A stretch of DNA of 23,931 nucleotides from a virus. Position numbers and translations under genes: made by a program. Below, piece after piece: positions 1 to 7,777 of the stretch. The stretch lies in the IMG/VR virus record IMGVR_UViG_3300049847_000173, positions 1 through 23,931 of that record. One strand, given 5' to 3'. Under the pieces are notes generated by a model that was not told where the DNA came from, made no database searches, and worked only from the letters and a program-made list of their open reading frames with translations. The first letter of the stretch is position 1, and each line of letters starts with the position of its first letter.

Positions 1-2
1 AT

Positions 3-20
3 TGCGGAACATGTTCCGCA
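3..20. repeat. 18-bp perfect palindrome TGCGGAACATGTTCCGCA
   Basis: The sequence is a perfect dyad with no spacer. It lies on the host side of the attachment site, just past the U-tract of the tRNA terminator. Its 9-base half TGCGGAACA recurs on the prophage side at 155-163 (inverted) and 220-228. It could be a protein-binding site. The function is unknown. Confidence 0.5.
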
Positions 21-60
21 AAAATGAGAAAAGGTCAGCAGGCGCTAACCTGCTGACCTT
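21..60 (-). terminator. Rho-independent terminator of the tRNA-Lys gene
   Basis: A perfect 12-bp stem (31-42 with 49-60) closes a 6-base loop. On the minus strand the stem is followed by a T-rich run (TTCTCATTTTT). It lies 7 bases past the CCA end of the tRNA fragment, where a tRNA terminator would be expected. This part should be original host sequence. Confidence 0.8.
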
Positions 61-67
61 CTAAATT

Positions 68-114
68 TGGTGGGCCCTGAGTGACTCGAACACTCGACCA
101 ACGGATTAAGAGTC
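68..114 (-). other. Left-over att site: 3' half of tRNA-Lys (CUU)
   Basis: Read on the minus strand this gives the 3' side of a tRNA. The anticodon loop is CTCTTAA (112-106, anticodon CUU, lysine), followed by the 3' anticodon stem TCCGT, a variable loop, a complete T arm with stem GAGTG/CACTC (95-79), the 3' acceptor strand AGGGCCC, discriminator A and CCA (70-68). The 5' anticodon stem does not pair past its first two bases (114-113), and no D arm follows toward higher coordinates, so tRNA identity ends near 114. Phage integration into tRNA genes duplicates just such a 3' segment. About 47 bp is a normal core length. The intact tRNA must lie at the far (right) end of the prophage, outside this window. 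Confidence 0.8.
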
Positions 115-153
115 AACCGCCATTTCTTTGTAAATCAAGCACATGCATAGAAT

Positions 154-229
154 GCTGTTCCGCAAATTTCGAACATAAACGGCTCGCAAAGCCATTATCC
201 ATGCGGCCAGAAAATGGATTGCGGAACAG
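154..229. repeat. Inverted repeats next to the att site
   Basis: CTGTTCCGCAA (154-164) and its exact reverse complement TTGCGGAACAG (219-229) form an 11-bp inverted repeat with a 54-base spacer. A second pair of related words, CTCGCAAAGCCAT (183-195) and CTCGCAAGCCAT (241-252), sits nearby as an imperfect direct repeat. This gene-free stretch between the att core and the endolysin stop codon fits the arm region of an attP site, where integrase and accessory proteins bind. That role is inferred from position only. Confidence 0.45.
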
Positions 230-250
230 TTTGCGGCGACTCGCAAGCCA

Positions 251-709
251 TCAGATCAGCGCAGCCTCGGCGCCCCGGCGCTTGACCAGGCCGGGAAGCA
301 CCCTGCCACCACCCCTCACCCATTTGCGCAGTTCCACCGGCACCGACTCCCACTGGCCCGCGTTGATCCGCTTGCGCAGCGTGGATCCGCGCAGGGCGGC
401 CGTGCCCAGGTTGTAGGCGAAGTCAACCACAGCGGCCAGGCGGCCGGGTGTATCCAGGCCCGGGCAGGCTTTGAGCGCCTCAGGCAGGTAGTCACGGCGG
501 ATCTGCCACGCAGCGATCACATACGCCTCGTCGCGCGTGATGGCTCGGTCGGTGGGCCGCACCGGGCGCCCGTCAGGGTAGCGGGTTGTTCCCAGGCCAA
601 TGGTCCACACGCCAGCCGGGCACAGGTAGGGCCGCAAGCGCAGGCCCTCGAAGCTCTCCAGCAGGGCAATGACCAGGCGCACAGCGCGCTCGATGTCGGC
701 TTTATCCAT
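251..709 (-). CDS. Endolysin, GH24 lysozyme (muramidase)
   Basis: This 152-residue protein would cut the glycan backbone of peptidoglycan and release progeny. The T4/P22-type lysozyme active-site motif is clear near residues 20-36. The glutamate of FEG is followed 8 residues later by Cys (PYLC) and 5 later by Thr (GVWT), an E-8-C-5-T triad instead of the commoner E-8-D-5-T, as in phage P1 Lyz. The GLGTT segment and AVVDFAYNLGTAAL helix also fit the family. The start at 709 was chosen because its ATG shares one base with the TGA of the holin (TGATG). Longer upstream frames run inside the holin gene. I see no signal peptide or SAR segment before the active site, so export should depend on the holin. 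It is the last gene before the att site. Confidence 0.93.
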   Translation of the reverse strand: MDKADIERAVRLVIALLESFEGLRLRPYLCPAGVWTIGLGTTRYPDGRPVRPTDRAITRDEAYVIAAWQIRRDYLPEALKACPGLDTPGRLAAVVDFAYNLGTAALRGSTLRKRINAGQWESVPVELRKWVRGGGRVLPGLVKRRGAEAALI

Positions 710-1179
710 CACCGACCCGTCGACGTGATCCGGCCACCCAGGAACAGGCCCAAGGCCCCGCAGATGACCTCCATCACAATGCCCTGCAGCACAACGTGCT
801 GTGGCCACAAAGCATTGCCGATGATCAGCAGGATAGAGACCTGGGCCAGCTCGGGCCTGATCAGCTTGTTGAAGCCATCGATCCAGGCTACGCCGCTGGG
901 CTTGTCGATGCCTTGAACTGCAGAGAGCCAGGCCTGATCCATCAGGCCATCGTGCGCGGCCTCGGCCTGGGCCTCGATGACCTTCACGCCCGCCTCTGCC
1001 GCTGCCGCAATCTCGGCCTTGCGCAGCTCGGCTCGCTCCTTCTCCACATCAAGATTCAGGCGGATCATGGCCATCTCGTGCTCATGGTCCTGCTTGGCTT
1101 TTAAAAAGCCGATCACTTCTCCAAACAACCAGCGGAAAGCCGTGCTGCCAAAGAATGAGAAGAATGCTCCGATGATCAT
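709..1179 (-). CDS. Holin, 3-TM type (GTA-holin-like)
   Basis: This 156-residue membrane protein directly precedes the endolysin. The N-terminus (residues 1-26) is hydrophobic and Phe-rich. Residues about 30-85 form a charged, Ala/Glu-rich coiled-coil-like segment (EKERAELRKAEIAAAAEAG). Two further hydrophobic stretches lie near residues 110-150 around ALWPQHVVLQ. This layout, with a conserved-looking GIDKPSGVAWIDGFNKLIRP linker, resembles the holin family first described for gene transfer agents. The role, opening the inner membrane for the endolysin, is inferred from topology and from the one-base overlap with the endolysin gene. A GAGGT Shine-Dalgarno lies 8 bases before the ATG. Confidence 0.75.
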   Translation of the reverse strand: MIIGAFFSFFGSTAFRWLFGEVIGFLKAKQDHEHEMAMIRLNLDVEKERAELRKAEIAAAAEAGVKVIEAQAEAAHDGLMDQAWLSAVQGIDKPSGVAWIDGFNKLIRPELAQVSILLIIGNALWPQHVVLQGIVMEVICGALGLFLGGRITSTGR

Positions 1180-1185
1180 GGTGCG

Positions 1186-1452
1186 TTACCTCAGGGTGAT
1201 GTGTGTACTGACCCAGTGCCATGCCCACCCTGCCAGGGCGGCCAGCAGGGAGACCGCCATGGCTGGAGCACTCTTGGCGAACATGGCACGCCAGAACTCA
1301 GCCCGGGCCTGCTGACGCTCGATCTGCAGACGCACCCAGTTGTGATGTGACTGGTGCTCTTCGCTGGGCATCTTGGCGCGCTCATCGAGCACGTCGCGGA
1401 TGGCGCATTTGATGGTGTCGAAATCACTCATGGTGCTCCGTTCGTCGTTCAT
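1186..1452 (-). CDS. Small single-TM protein at head of lysis cassette
   Basis: This is an 88-residue protein with a polar, charged N-terminal part (DERAKMPSEEH, QIERQQARAEFWRAM) and one C-terminal membrane segment (APAMAVSLLAALAGWAWHWV) ending in a short basic tail. The ATG at 1452 overlaps the tailspike stop as ATGA and has a GGAAG site 8 bases upstream. An internal ATG at 1431 (MSDFDT, GGAG upstream) is an equally plausible start. Position suggests a role in lysis, for example as an antiholin or second holin, but no diagnostic motif is seen. Confidence 0.7.
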   Translation of the reverse strand: MNDERSTMSDFDTIKCAIRDVLDERAKMPSEEHQSHHNWVRLQIERQQARAEFWRAMFAKSAPAMAVSLLAALAGWAWHWVSTHITLR

Positions 1453-3332
1453 GGCGACCGCTTCCAAACATCGATGTAAATAGTCCCTGCAGCAATATCT
1501 TTTGCTCCGCCTGACGCATTGACGATGGTTGTGTCAACGCTGTTTTCTGCAACGACTTGGCCGGACAGCGAGCAACCATCAGTATTTGCGCTATGGGTAA
1601 CGGTGACGATGTCTCCAACAGCCGCACCAGCAACCGACCAATTCGCAACGCTGGATGAGTTGTTTGCGATGTTTGGCGGGTCGTATGCTTGGGAAAATCT
1701 GACTCGACCGTCGATAGGGAATCCAGCACCGCCAGCGAATTCGTAATCGGTGGCGGTTCCTGATCCAACATGATTGCCGTCGAACTTGATATTCTTCGGA
1801 ACAGGTAGGGATGCGTTTGTTTGGAACGCCGAGCGCCCAGTTGAGGACGCTGGGATTCTGTTGTCAGCAGCTATCCAGCCGCTTGTGCCTGTCGTCCCGT
1901 CTGCGATGAACCGGACACCAGCGTATGTACCCGATGCGGCTTGCCCAACGTCCTTGATGAAGTTCCCACTCACCTCCCCACCGACTGCGGCCACCAGGTC
2001 AATGCCAATGTAATCCGGGGTGAAAATCTTGTTGCCAGTAATTGTCGTGTCCTGAAGGTCGGTAAATCCGGTTCCCTCTAATTTTATGCCGCAGCCTTTC
2101 GAGTTCCTGATGGTGTTTCCGACAATCTGATTCCCACTTGCGTGACCGAACACGCTGATTCCGCCAGAGATGACGCCAGGAATAGCAGCACATGACCCAA
2201 TGATCGTATTGAACCCTGCCACGTTGTCGGTGCATGCTGGTTGGGCTCCCTGGCTATACATGGTGATAGCCTCGTAATCAGCCCCCTCTAGGTGATTGTG
2301 CAAAGCCTGGCACCTGTTTGCACCAGAGCTGAAATACACTCCGTGACGCCCCCTGCCGGGAGATCCGATCCATGTGTTGAATGCGCAAATCAAATCCTTA
2401 ACATTTCCGCCAAGAATTCCGTAGCCGAACCCTGATGCGTTTCCCCAGAGTCGGTCAAAATTACAGTTGAATACCCGCCCGTAGTGGCACCCATCATCGA
2501 ATTTGATGCCGTTCGTGAAACCATGCGCAGCATCCTGGCCAGAAATAAAAACGTTTTCAACCCGAATACCAGTAACCGGTGTTGCGAGCGCTGTAGAAAT
2601 AGCAAACCGGCTGGTAGTTGCTGCGGTAGCTGCACCGTGGAGTTCCATATCCCGGATGGTTACTTTGTCCCCAGTAATGTTGAAAAGGTTTTGAGTTGGG
2701 TCAGTGTGCCGAATTACCGTGGCACCAGGCCCATCGCCGTAAAGGCACTGCCCGCCCAAAGACAGCGTCGCGGCACTGATCTTGTACCCGCCTGCGGGCA
2801 TGTAAATAGCACGGCCTAGCGCGAACGACTTAGCTGCGTTGAATATCGCGGTGTGGTCATCGGCAAACGTCTTTGCTTTGATTGCTGCGCGCTGGGCCTC
2901 AGTGCAAAACCAGAGTATGTTTACTGCGTTATCTTCAACTGCTGCGCCGATCGTTTTAGCCAAGTAGTTGAGTGGCGGCGCAAAAGCCATCATCCCAGGG
3001 CCTTCGGATGCATCCGCCGGGTTAGCAAGTGCGGACTGCAACGCGGCTGACACCCCTGCAACTTCAGGCGTCGCCACAGCATCAACCGTCCAAACCGTCA
3101 CATCAGAAGCCGTCTTGAGCACCACCTTGTAGGCCCCATTCCAGAACACCGTGGCCTCGCCCCTGGCGTCCAGGATGACGGGGTTTGTGTTGGGGGTGGT
3201 GCCCGCCGCGTCAGCGTAGGTGGCGCGTGGCGTGTTCGTGCCCGCATCGTAGGTGTAGAGCATGCCGCCCACCAGGGGCAGGCCTGCGCCATCGGTGAAG
3301 CTCTGTTTGCCTTCCGGCAGAAGGGTTGCCAT
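1449..3332 (-). CDS. Tailspike, beta-helix receptor-binding protein
   Basis: This 627-residue protein is expected at the tail tip, binding and probably cutting surface polysaccharide. Residues 1-86 are a virion-attachment domain of a type seen on many podovirus spikes (LPEGKQSFTDGAGLPLVGGMLY, NPVILDARGEATVFWNGAYKV, split here by a variable loop). From about residue 157 to 550 the chain looks like a pectate-lyase-type right-handed beta-helix: YMPAGGYKI, followed by many short N/G-rich turns such as GNTIRNSKGCGIKLEG and ITGNKIFTPDYIGID. The last 75 residues (NNSSSVANWSV to the end) look like a separate C-terminal domain. The coding sequence after about 2990 looks lower in GC than the attachment-domain part, suggesting module exchange. 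It follows a hairpin at 3352-3374. The Shine-Dalgarno is GGAG, 9 bases from ATG. P22 gp9 is the functional parallel. The exact enzyme activity cannot be read from the sequence. Confidence 0.9.
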   Translation of the reverse strand: MATLLPEGKQSFTDGAGLPLVGGMLYTYDAGTNTPRATYADAAGTTPNTNPVILDARGEATVFWNGAYKVVLKTASDVTVWTVDAVATPEVAGVSAALQSALANPADASEGPGMMAFAPPLNYLAKTIGAAVEDNAVNILWFCTEAQRAAIKAKTFADDHTAIFNAAKSFALGRAIYMPAGGYKISAATLSLGGQCLYGDGPGATVIRHTDPTQNLFNITGDKVTIRDMELHGAATAATTSRFAISTALATPVTGIRVENVFISGQDAAHGFTNGIKFDDGCHYGRVFNCNFDRLWGNASGFGYGILGGNVKDLICAFNTWIGSPGRGRHGVYFSSGANRCQALHNHLEGADYEAITMYSQGAQPACTDNVAGFNTIIGSCAAIPGVISGGISVFGHASGNQIVGNTIRNSKGCGIKLEGTGFTDLQDTTITGNKIFTPDYIGIDLVAAVGGEVSGNFIKDVGQAASGTYAGVRFIADGTTGTSGWIAADNRIPASSTGRSAFQTNASLPVPKNIKFDGNHVGSGTATDYEFAGGAGFPIDGRVRFSQAYDPPNIANNSSSVANWSVAGAAVGDIVTVTHSANTDGCSLSGQVVAENSVDTTIVNASGGAKDIAAGTIYIDVWKRSP

Positions 3333-3351
3333 ACTGCGTGTCTCCGAAACG

Positions 3352-3374
3352 AAAAAGCCCGCTCAAGGCGGGCT
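3352..3374 (-). terminator. Hairpin with T-tract before the tailspike gene
   Basis: On the minus strand AGCCCGC and GCGGGCT (3374-3368 with 3362-3356) pair around loop CTTGA and are followed by TTTTTCG. This is a good intrinsic terminator shape. It lies between the last ejection gene and the tailspike, 23 bases before the tailspike ATG. Either the tailspike is read by antitermination or readthrough, or it has a promoter I could not identify. Confidence 0.75.
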
Positions 3375-3431
3375 GTGGGTGGTCAAATGGAACTTGTTGC
3401 GTCTGTCTTGGGTGTGATGCTGTACCGCTGG

Positions 3432-5621
3432 CTACTTGATAGCTCCGACAGCAGCAGCTCCAGCGGCTACACCGCCAGCACTTACAAGATCGGAGAGGCG
3501 GCGTACCGTGCCGGCATCAAGCTGGGCAGGCTGCACCGGAGGCTGCGCAGCAAGGGCCCGTTGCACGCCCGTTTGGGTTTGAACCGCCGTCCTCGCTGAG
3601 CTGATCAGCCCCATCGCTGCCGGCATGCCGGGAATCCTGGCAACGATGTTGGTGATCGCTCCCCAGTTCCCTGACGTGTTGACTGGCGCCTTGTTGGGTG
3701 GCTGGTTGATGTAGGCGCCAACACGCGCAAGCCTGTGCAGTTGCTCGATTTGCTGGGGGCTGAAAAACGCGGCCAGCTTGTCGTCACCCAAGTCGTTGAG
3801 CACTTTGGCGTAACGCTCTACCGACATGGTATTGTCCCCGGCGACGTTCTCACCGAAGGCTGCACGAGCCAACTTTGCGCCGATCTGGCTCTGGGCTTGG
3901 TGATATGCCTGGGGTGACTGTTGGCGCAGGATGCCAGCCAGGCGGGCGGCCTGGTCTGTGTCAGCGTTGATGATGAATTGATCTACGAAGGTGTCTGGGC
4001 TTGCCTGGCCCCGCGCCACCTGGGCTAGAGCATCCACGCTGTCATGCAGGGCAAAGCGATCTGCTGCCAGACGGCGAGCAGGCGCAAAGACATCATCGGC
4101 GCCAGGCTCGGTGACTGATCGCTTCACCGCTGCGCGCAACTGGGCCAGGGCTGCATTGGTTGCATCGTCGGTGCGACTGCCGCTGGCGTTGATGATCTTG
4201 AGCAGCTTGTCCGCCTCTTCGACGGTGAACAGCTTCCGTGGTGCTGGCATGCCGGTCTGATCTGGCAAAACGCCGTACCGCCGAAGCTGATTGAGCACGC
4301 CGCTTGGCACCTTGTCCCCAAAGTTGTCGAGCACCTCGGCCGCATCCTGGGCAAGGCCCTGCATCGGAAGCTCCGCGTCTTTGCCCGCGCTTTCTCTGGC
4401 TGCCCGATATGCAGATCTCACGCCCGCGCTGAGCTGCTCGTCATAGGCTCGCAGTGGCGCCATGAGGGTTCCACCGGCGCGGTAATCCTGTTGGGCGCCT
4501 TGCCCAAAGCGATTAACGCGTTCTTGAATCTGCTGCCCCTGGCGCTGCATGCGTTGCAGCAGGGGGTCGCCGGTACCGGGCACCTGGCGCAGGTTCATCT
4601 CGTTGGCGTACTGCCTGCCATCGCGAGTGATCTGCCCCAGTGTGGGATCGATGCCCTCGGCCTGGAAGTCTCGAAGCCTGGCCAAGGTGGCAGGATCGCG
4701 GCGGCCCGCTGAAGCCCTGAGCGCCTCCGCAACCTGGCCTCGCATCTGCTGCTGCATGGCCGGGGCCATGTCTTCCCACCGCTGATTTGTGTCGTTGGCC
4801 ACATTGCGAGCGATTTGCTCAACCTCTTGCGCGCTGGGTGGCCTGGTCGAGGCTCGGCGAGCTGATGCGTTGGCAAGCCACTGGCCAACTCGGTCACCGA
4901 TGGCGCCGAGAACCGGTGCTGCCACAGCGCCAGAGATGGCGCCAAGGCCAGCCTGGCCCGCCTTCTGTGCGCCAAAGCTGGTGCCGTCATCGCCCGTGTT
5001 GGTGACCGGCTGCAGCAGCCCAGCCAACGTACCGCCAGCGGCCCCCGTCGCGGCTCGGCGGACCACAGTGGACCCAGCCCCTGGCAGCACCCTCGCAACG
5101 ACGGCATTGGCCGGGCTCAGCAGGTTCCCAACACCGCGCATCAGGTCAACCCCCGGATCCTCCTTCTGGCCTGTGACGATTGATGTCAGCGTGCGCGGCG
5201 CAGTGGCCTGGCGCGCAGCTTGGTACTCGGCCTCTGCGGCCTGTATGCCTGCGTCCATCTGGGCGGGCGTTGCGCCTCGGATGCCCAGCACTTCACCAGC
5301 AAAGTCGCCCGGCAGGCCCAGGCGGTTGAACACCTGGCGATTCAGGAAGCCGCCAGCCGCATCTGCCGCGCTGTTGATCACTCCAGCGCCTGGCATGCGT
5401 GAAGCCAGTTGCGCAGCGCCGTCGATGGGGTCGAAGCCCCCGCGAGCCAGCCTCATGGGAGCGCTTGAAATCAGCTTTTGCCGGTCGGTTGGACCGGTGG
5501 CCGGGGCGTTGGCCCCAAGCCTTTGCTGGAGTACTTGAAATGCCTGCTCTGACGTGGAGCCGTCCGGGCCCTCCACGGTGAAGCTCTTGCCCTCAGGAGA
5601 CGTGAACGTGAATTTGGGCAT
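3432..5621 (-). CDS. DNA ejection protein, large (P22 gp16 position)
   Basis: This 729-residue protein is the third and largest of three adjacent ejection-type genes, as P22 gp16 is after gp7 and gp20. The N-terminus (PKFTFTSPEGKSFTVEGPDGSTSEQAFQVL) is a short beta domain often found on phage internal proteins. The middle is Ala/Gly-rich with hydrophobic stretches (AATGAAGGTLAGLLQPV, GLGAISGAVAAPVLGAIGDRV), consistent with a protein that enters the cell envelope with the DNA. The C-terminal half is mainly predicted helix (Arg/Ala/Gln-rich). The start has GGAG 9 bases upstream and lies only 3 bases past the preceding stop. Function is inferred from order, size and composition. No enzymatic motif was seen. 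Confidence 0.72.
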   Translation of the reverse strand: MPKFTFTSPEGKSFTVEGPDGSTSEQAFQVLQQRLGANAPATGPTDRQKLISSAPMRLARGGFDPIDGAAQLASRMPGAGVINSAADAAGGFLNRQVFNRLGLPGDFAGEVLGIRGATPAQMDAGIQAAEAEYQAARQATAPRTLTSIVTGQKEDPGVDLMRGVGNLLSPANAVVARVLPGAGSTVVRRAATGAAGGTLAGLLQPVTNTGDDGTSFGAQKAGQAGLGAISGAVAAPVLGAIGDRVGQWLANASARRASTRPPSAQEVEQIARNVANDTNQRWEDMAPAMQQQMRGQVAEALRASAGRRDPATLARLRDFQAEGIDPTLGQITRDGRQYANEMNLRQVPGTGDPLLQRMQRQGQQIQERVNRFGQGAQQDYRAGGTLMAPLRAYDEQLSAGVRSAYRAARESAGKDAELPMQGLAQDAAEVLDNFGDKVPSGVLNQLRRYGVLPDQTGMPAPRKLFTVEEADKLLKIINASGSRTDDATNAALAQLRAAVKRSVTEPGADDVFAPARRLAADRFALHDSVDALAQVARGQASPDTFVDQFIINADTDQAARLAGILRQQSPQAYHQAQSQIGAKLARAAFGENVAGDNTMSVERYAKVLNDLGDDKLAAFFSPQQIEQLHRLARVGAYINQPPNKAPVNTSGNWGAITNIVARIPGMPAAMGLISSARTAVQTQTGVQRALAAQPPVQPAQLDAGTVRRLSDLVSAGGVAAGAAAVGAIK

Positions 5622-5624
5622 GGT

Positions 5625-7004
5625 TCAGTGCTCCGTCACGCTCCAGCCGCCAGGTAGGGCCGCTGGCTTCTGTGTTGACTGTTGCTCTTGCGTGTTCAGC
5701 TGTGCGGCCTTGTTGGCTGGCACCTCGGCCATCAAGCCGCGAATTGCCAGCTTTCTGTTCATCGCTTTCTGCTGCTTGACTGCGCCTGAGTCACCGGGCT
5801 GCGGGAAATACTGCTTTGTTGCGCTATCGAACTCGCTCGGGGCAATTGCTGCCCCAGACTCTCTGCGAAGCACTGCGTTGATGAAGTCCCTCTGAGCTTG
5901 CTCAACTTGCTGCTGCTGGGTGGATTGCGTGCCGTTCGCCATCGTTCCTAAGCCGTCACCAATCCATGGCACAGAAGTGACTGCGCGCTTGAACATGCCG
6001 GGCTGATCGACGCCCTGAGATGACAAGGCGTCAAGAATTTTGTTCGATGCCTGCATCCGCGATCCAAACAGCAGCGCCTTGGCCTGGCTGTCATTGAGGC
6101 CGGAATCCTTGCCCTTGATCTGGGCGCCGCTCATGGTTGCTGCTGGTCTGACCAGGCCCGTGCCTTTGTCCACCAGCGCATAGCCGTCAGGCGTCTCCAC
6201 CACTTGCGTGCGGGCGGCCTGGCGCGCAATGTCATTGCCCTCCCTTGCTCTGGCGTCGGCCATGTTTTGCCCGCGTCGTGATGTCGCCGCACTCTGGTCT
6301 TCCCCCGGCGTGGTGGTCATCTGAATGGGTGCCGGGCCACCGGGGGTCGTGATTTCATTCATGTCTGGGAACAATGTCACCTTTCCGTTATTGACCTGCT
6401 TCCGCTGGGGCATCACGGCCTCCAGGCGCTTGGATGCCTCCATGTTCTCAAGGGCCCTCTGAATCAGGAATGGCCTCAGTTTGGTGGGGTCTCCTGGGAT
6501 CGACTGCAGGGCAGCCAGAGCTTGCTGGTCATCAATGGCGCCCGTGTTCTTGAGTTGCACCAAGCCTTGCACCACATCGTCATGGGTCACATCAGGACGG
6601 GAGAGCATCGAGCCCAGCACATCGCGCACGGCGCCCAGTTTCTTCTTCAGCACACCATAGTCGCGCTCTCCGGTCTGGCTACGGGTGTTGGCCAGGTCCA
6701 CCTCGGACTTCTGCTGGTCCTGCTGCTGCTTGAGCAGGGCGCCGTAACCCTTGGTGTTGCCGCTCTTGGCCAGTGATGCCAGCGCCATCCCGGTGTTGAG
6801 CTTGCCGTCAGGCCCCACGCTGTTTTTCAGCGCATCGCCATAGTCCCGGTCGTAGCGCTGTTGCTCCTGGGCCTGCTGCATCTGCATGTCTTGCATCTGC
6901 TGCTGCCCGAGCAATGACTTGAGGCTCAAGGCCTTGCCGTAGCTGTCCATTGGGTCAGCCGCTGGCCGAACGCCCAGGATGATGGATGGATCGAGTTGTG
7001 CCAT
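5625..7004 (-). CDS. DNA ejection / internal virion protein (P22 gp20 position)
   Basis: This 459-residue protein is mainly alpha-helical. Glutamine-rich segments near residues 30-60 and 100-110 (QQQMQDMQMQQAQEQQ, LLKQQQDQQK) suggest coiled coils. P22 gp20 is 471 residues and has the same place between gp7 and gp16. The annotated start at 7004 (MAQLDPSIILG) has a strong AAGGAGG site 8 bases upstream. A longer frame to 7097 would run into the upstream gene without such a site. The stop of the upstream gene (TAA) is part of this ribosome binding site, so the two genes are likely co-translated. Role by analogy: carried inside the capsid and ejected before DNA. Confidence 0.72.
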   Translation of the reverse strand: MAQLDPSIILGVRPAADPMDSYGKALSLKSLLGQQQMQDMQMQQAQEQQRYDRDYGDALKNSVGPDGKLNTGMALASLAKSGNTKGYGALLKQQQDQQKSEVDLANTRSQTGERDYGVLKKKLGAVRDVLGSMLSRPDVTHDDVVQGLVQLKNTGAIDDQQALAALQSIPGDPTKLRPFLIQRALENMEASKRLEAVMPQRKQVNNGKVTLFPDMNEITTPGGPAPIQMTTTPGEDQSAATSRRGQNMADARAREGNDIARQAARTQVVETPDGYALVDKGTGLVRPAATMSGAQIKGKDSGLNDSQAKALLFGSRMQASNKILDALSSQGVDQPGMFKRAVTSVPWIGDGLGTMANGTQSTQQQQVEQAQRDFINAVLRRESGAAIAPSEFDSATKQYFPQPGDSGAVKQQKAMNRKLAIRGLMAEVPANKAAQLNTQEQQSTQKPAALPGGWSVTEH

Positions 7005-7017
7005 GTGGGTGTCCTCC

Positions 7018-7773
7018 TTACGCCATGGCACTGAGCGTGCCGAAGCTGTCGCTGGCGCCGGCGCCGAATGCTGGGTATGAGGCGGACGCAGCTCCACCGC
7101 CGCCTGATCCGAGCATCTTGCTTAGGCTGTACATACTCTGCAGATTGCTCACACCGCTGTTGACGGCGTTGGCCTGGCCGACGATGCCCGCTGCCCGCGC
7201 ATTTCCCGCCGCGAGCTGGTTGCCTGCGATGGAATCCGCGGTGGAGGTGCCCATGCTGGCCACATCACGGGTGGCGGTCTGCCCGGTACCGGCCAGCGAT
7301 GACAGCCGGTTGAATCGACGGTCCATGTCTGCATTGAAGCGGTTGTAGGCGTCGGAGTACTCGCCCGAGGCGTAATCCTGGCTGTAGCGCTCCAGCGCCT
7401 TGGCGGCCCCACCAGACAGCGCGCCACCCCGGGCAGCCGCGCTGCGCTCCATCGCCTGCTGACCCTGGCCCATGCGGAAGTCATAGCCCGGGTCTTTGGT
7501 GAAGTCGCTCAGCGTGAAGTTGCGGTTGAAGTCCGCCCCATCCGCCGTGCCCTTGGTGAGCTGTCCAAGGGCCACCTTGCCAGCATCACGCCAGGGCGTC
7601 AGATCCTCGCGGTTCTGGTTGAACATGGCCAATTGGGTGGCGTTGGCATCTTGCGATGCCTGGCGTTGGGCGTCTGCTGCATCGCCTGCTGCATTGGCGC
7701 CCATGACGGTACCGGCAATGGCGGTACCGGCCCCAATCATCCCCCACGTTGCAGCGCTGATTCCGAGTGCCAT
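7018..7773 (-). CDS. DNA transfer / ejection protein (P22 gp7 position)
   Basis: This 251-residue protein is first of the three ejection-type genes. It begins with a hydrophobic Gly/Ala segment (residues 2-25, ISAATWGMIGAGTAIAGTVMG), then an Ala/Gln/Asp-rich helix (DAADAQRQASQDANATQLAMF), a middle part with RGGALSGGAAKALERY, and a Gly/Ala/Ser-rich tail. This resembles small ejection proteins (P22 gp7, T7 gp14) that insert into the envelope to start DNA passage. ATG at 7773 has AAGGAG 7 bases upstream. It lies 4 bases past the cupin-gene stop. The extension to 7806 was rejected because it would start inside that gene. Confidence 0.72.
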   Translation of the reverse strand: MALGISAATWGMIGAGTAIAGTVMGANAAGDAADAQRQASQDANATQLAMFNQNREDLTPWRDAGKVALGQLTKGTADGADFNRNFTLSDFTKDPGYDFRMGQGQQAMERSAAARGGALSGGAAKALERYSQDYASGEYSDAYNRFNADMDRRFNRLSSLAGTGQTATRDVASMGTSTADSIAGNQLAAGNARAAGIVGQANAVNSGVSNLQSMYSLSKMLGSGGGGAASASYPAFGAGASDSFGTLSAMA

Positions 7774-7777
7774 GGTG

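Noticed and set aside
68-130. Complete tRNA gene
   Set aside because: No D arm or 5' acceptor strand can be found toward higher coordinates, and the 5' anticodon stem does not pair.
116-250. Spanin (Rz/Rz1) gene after the endolysin
   Set aside because: No frame with a membrane segment or lipobox; the stretch holds only short repeats.
3375-3599. Plus-strand 74-codon frame next to the terminator before the tailspike
   Set aside because: It is antisense to the 3' end of the large ejection gene, with no domain and no ribosome binding site.
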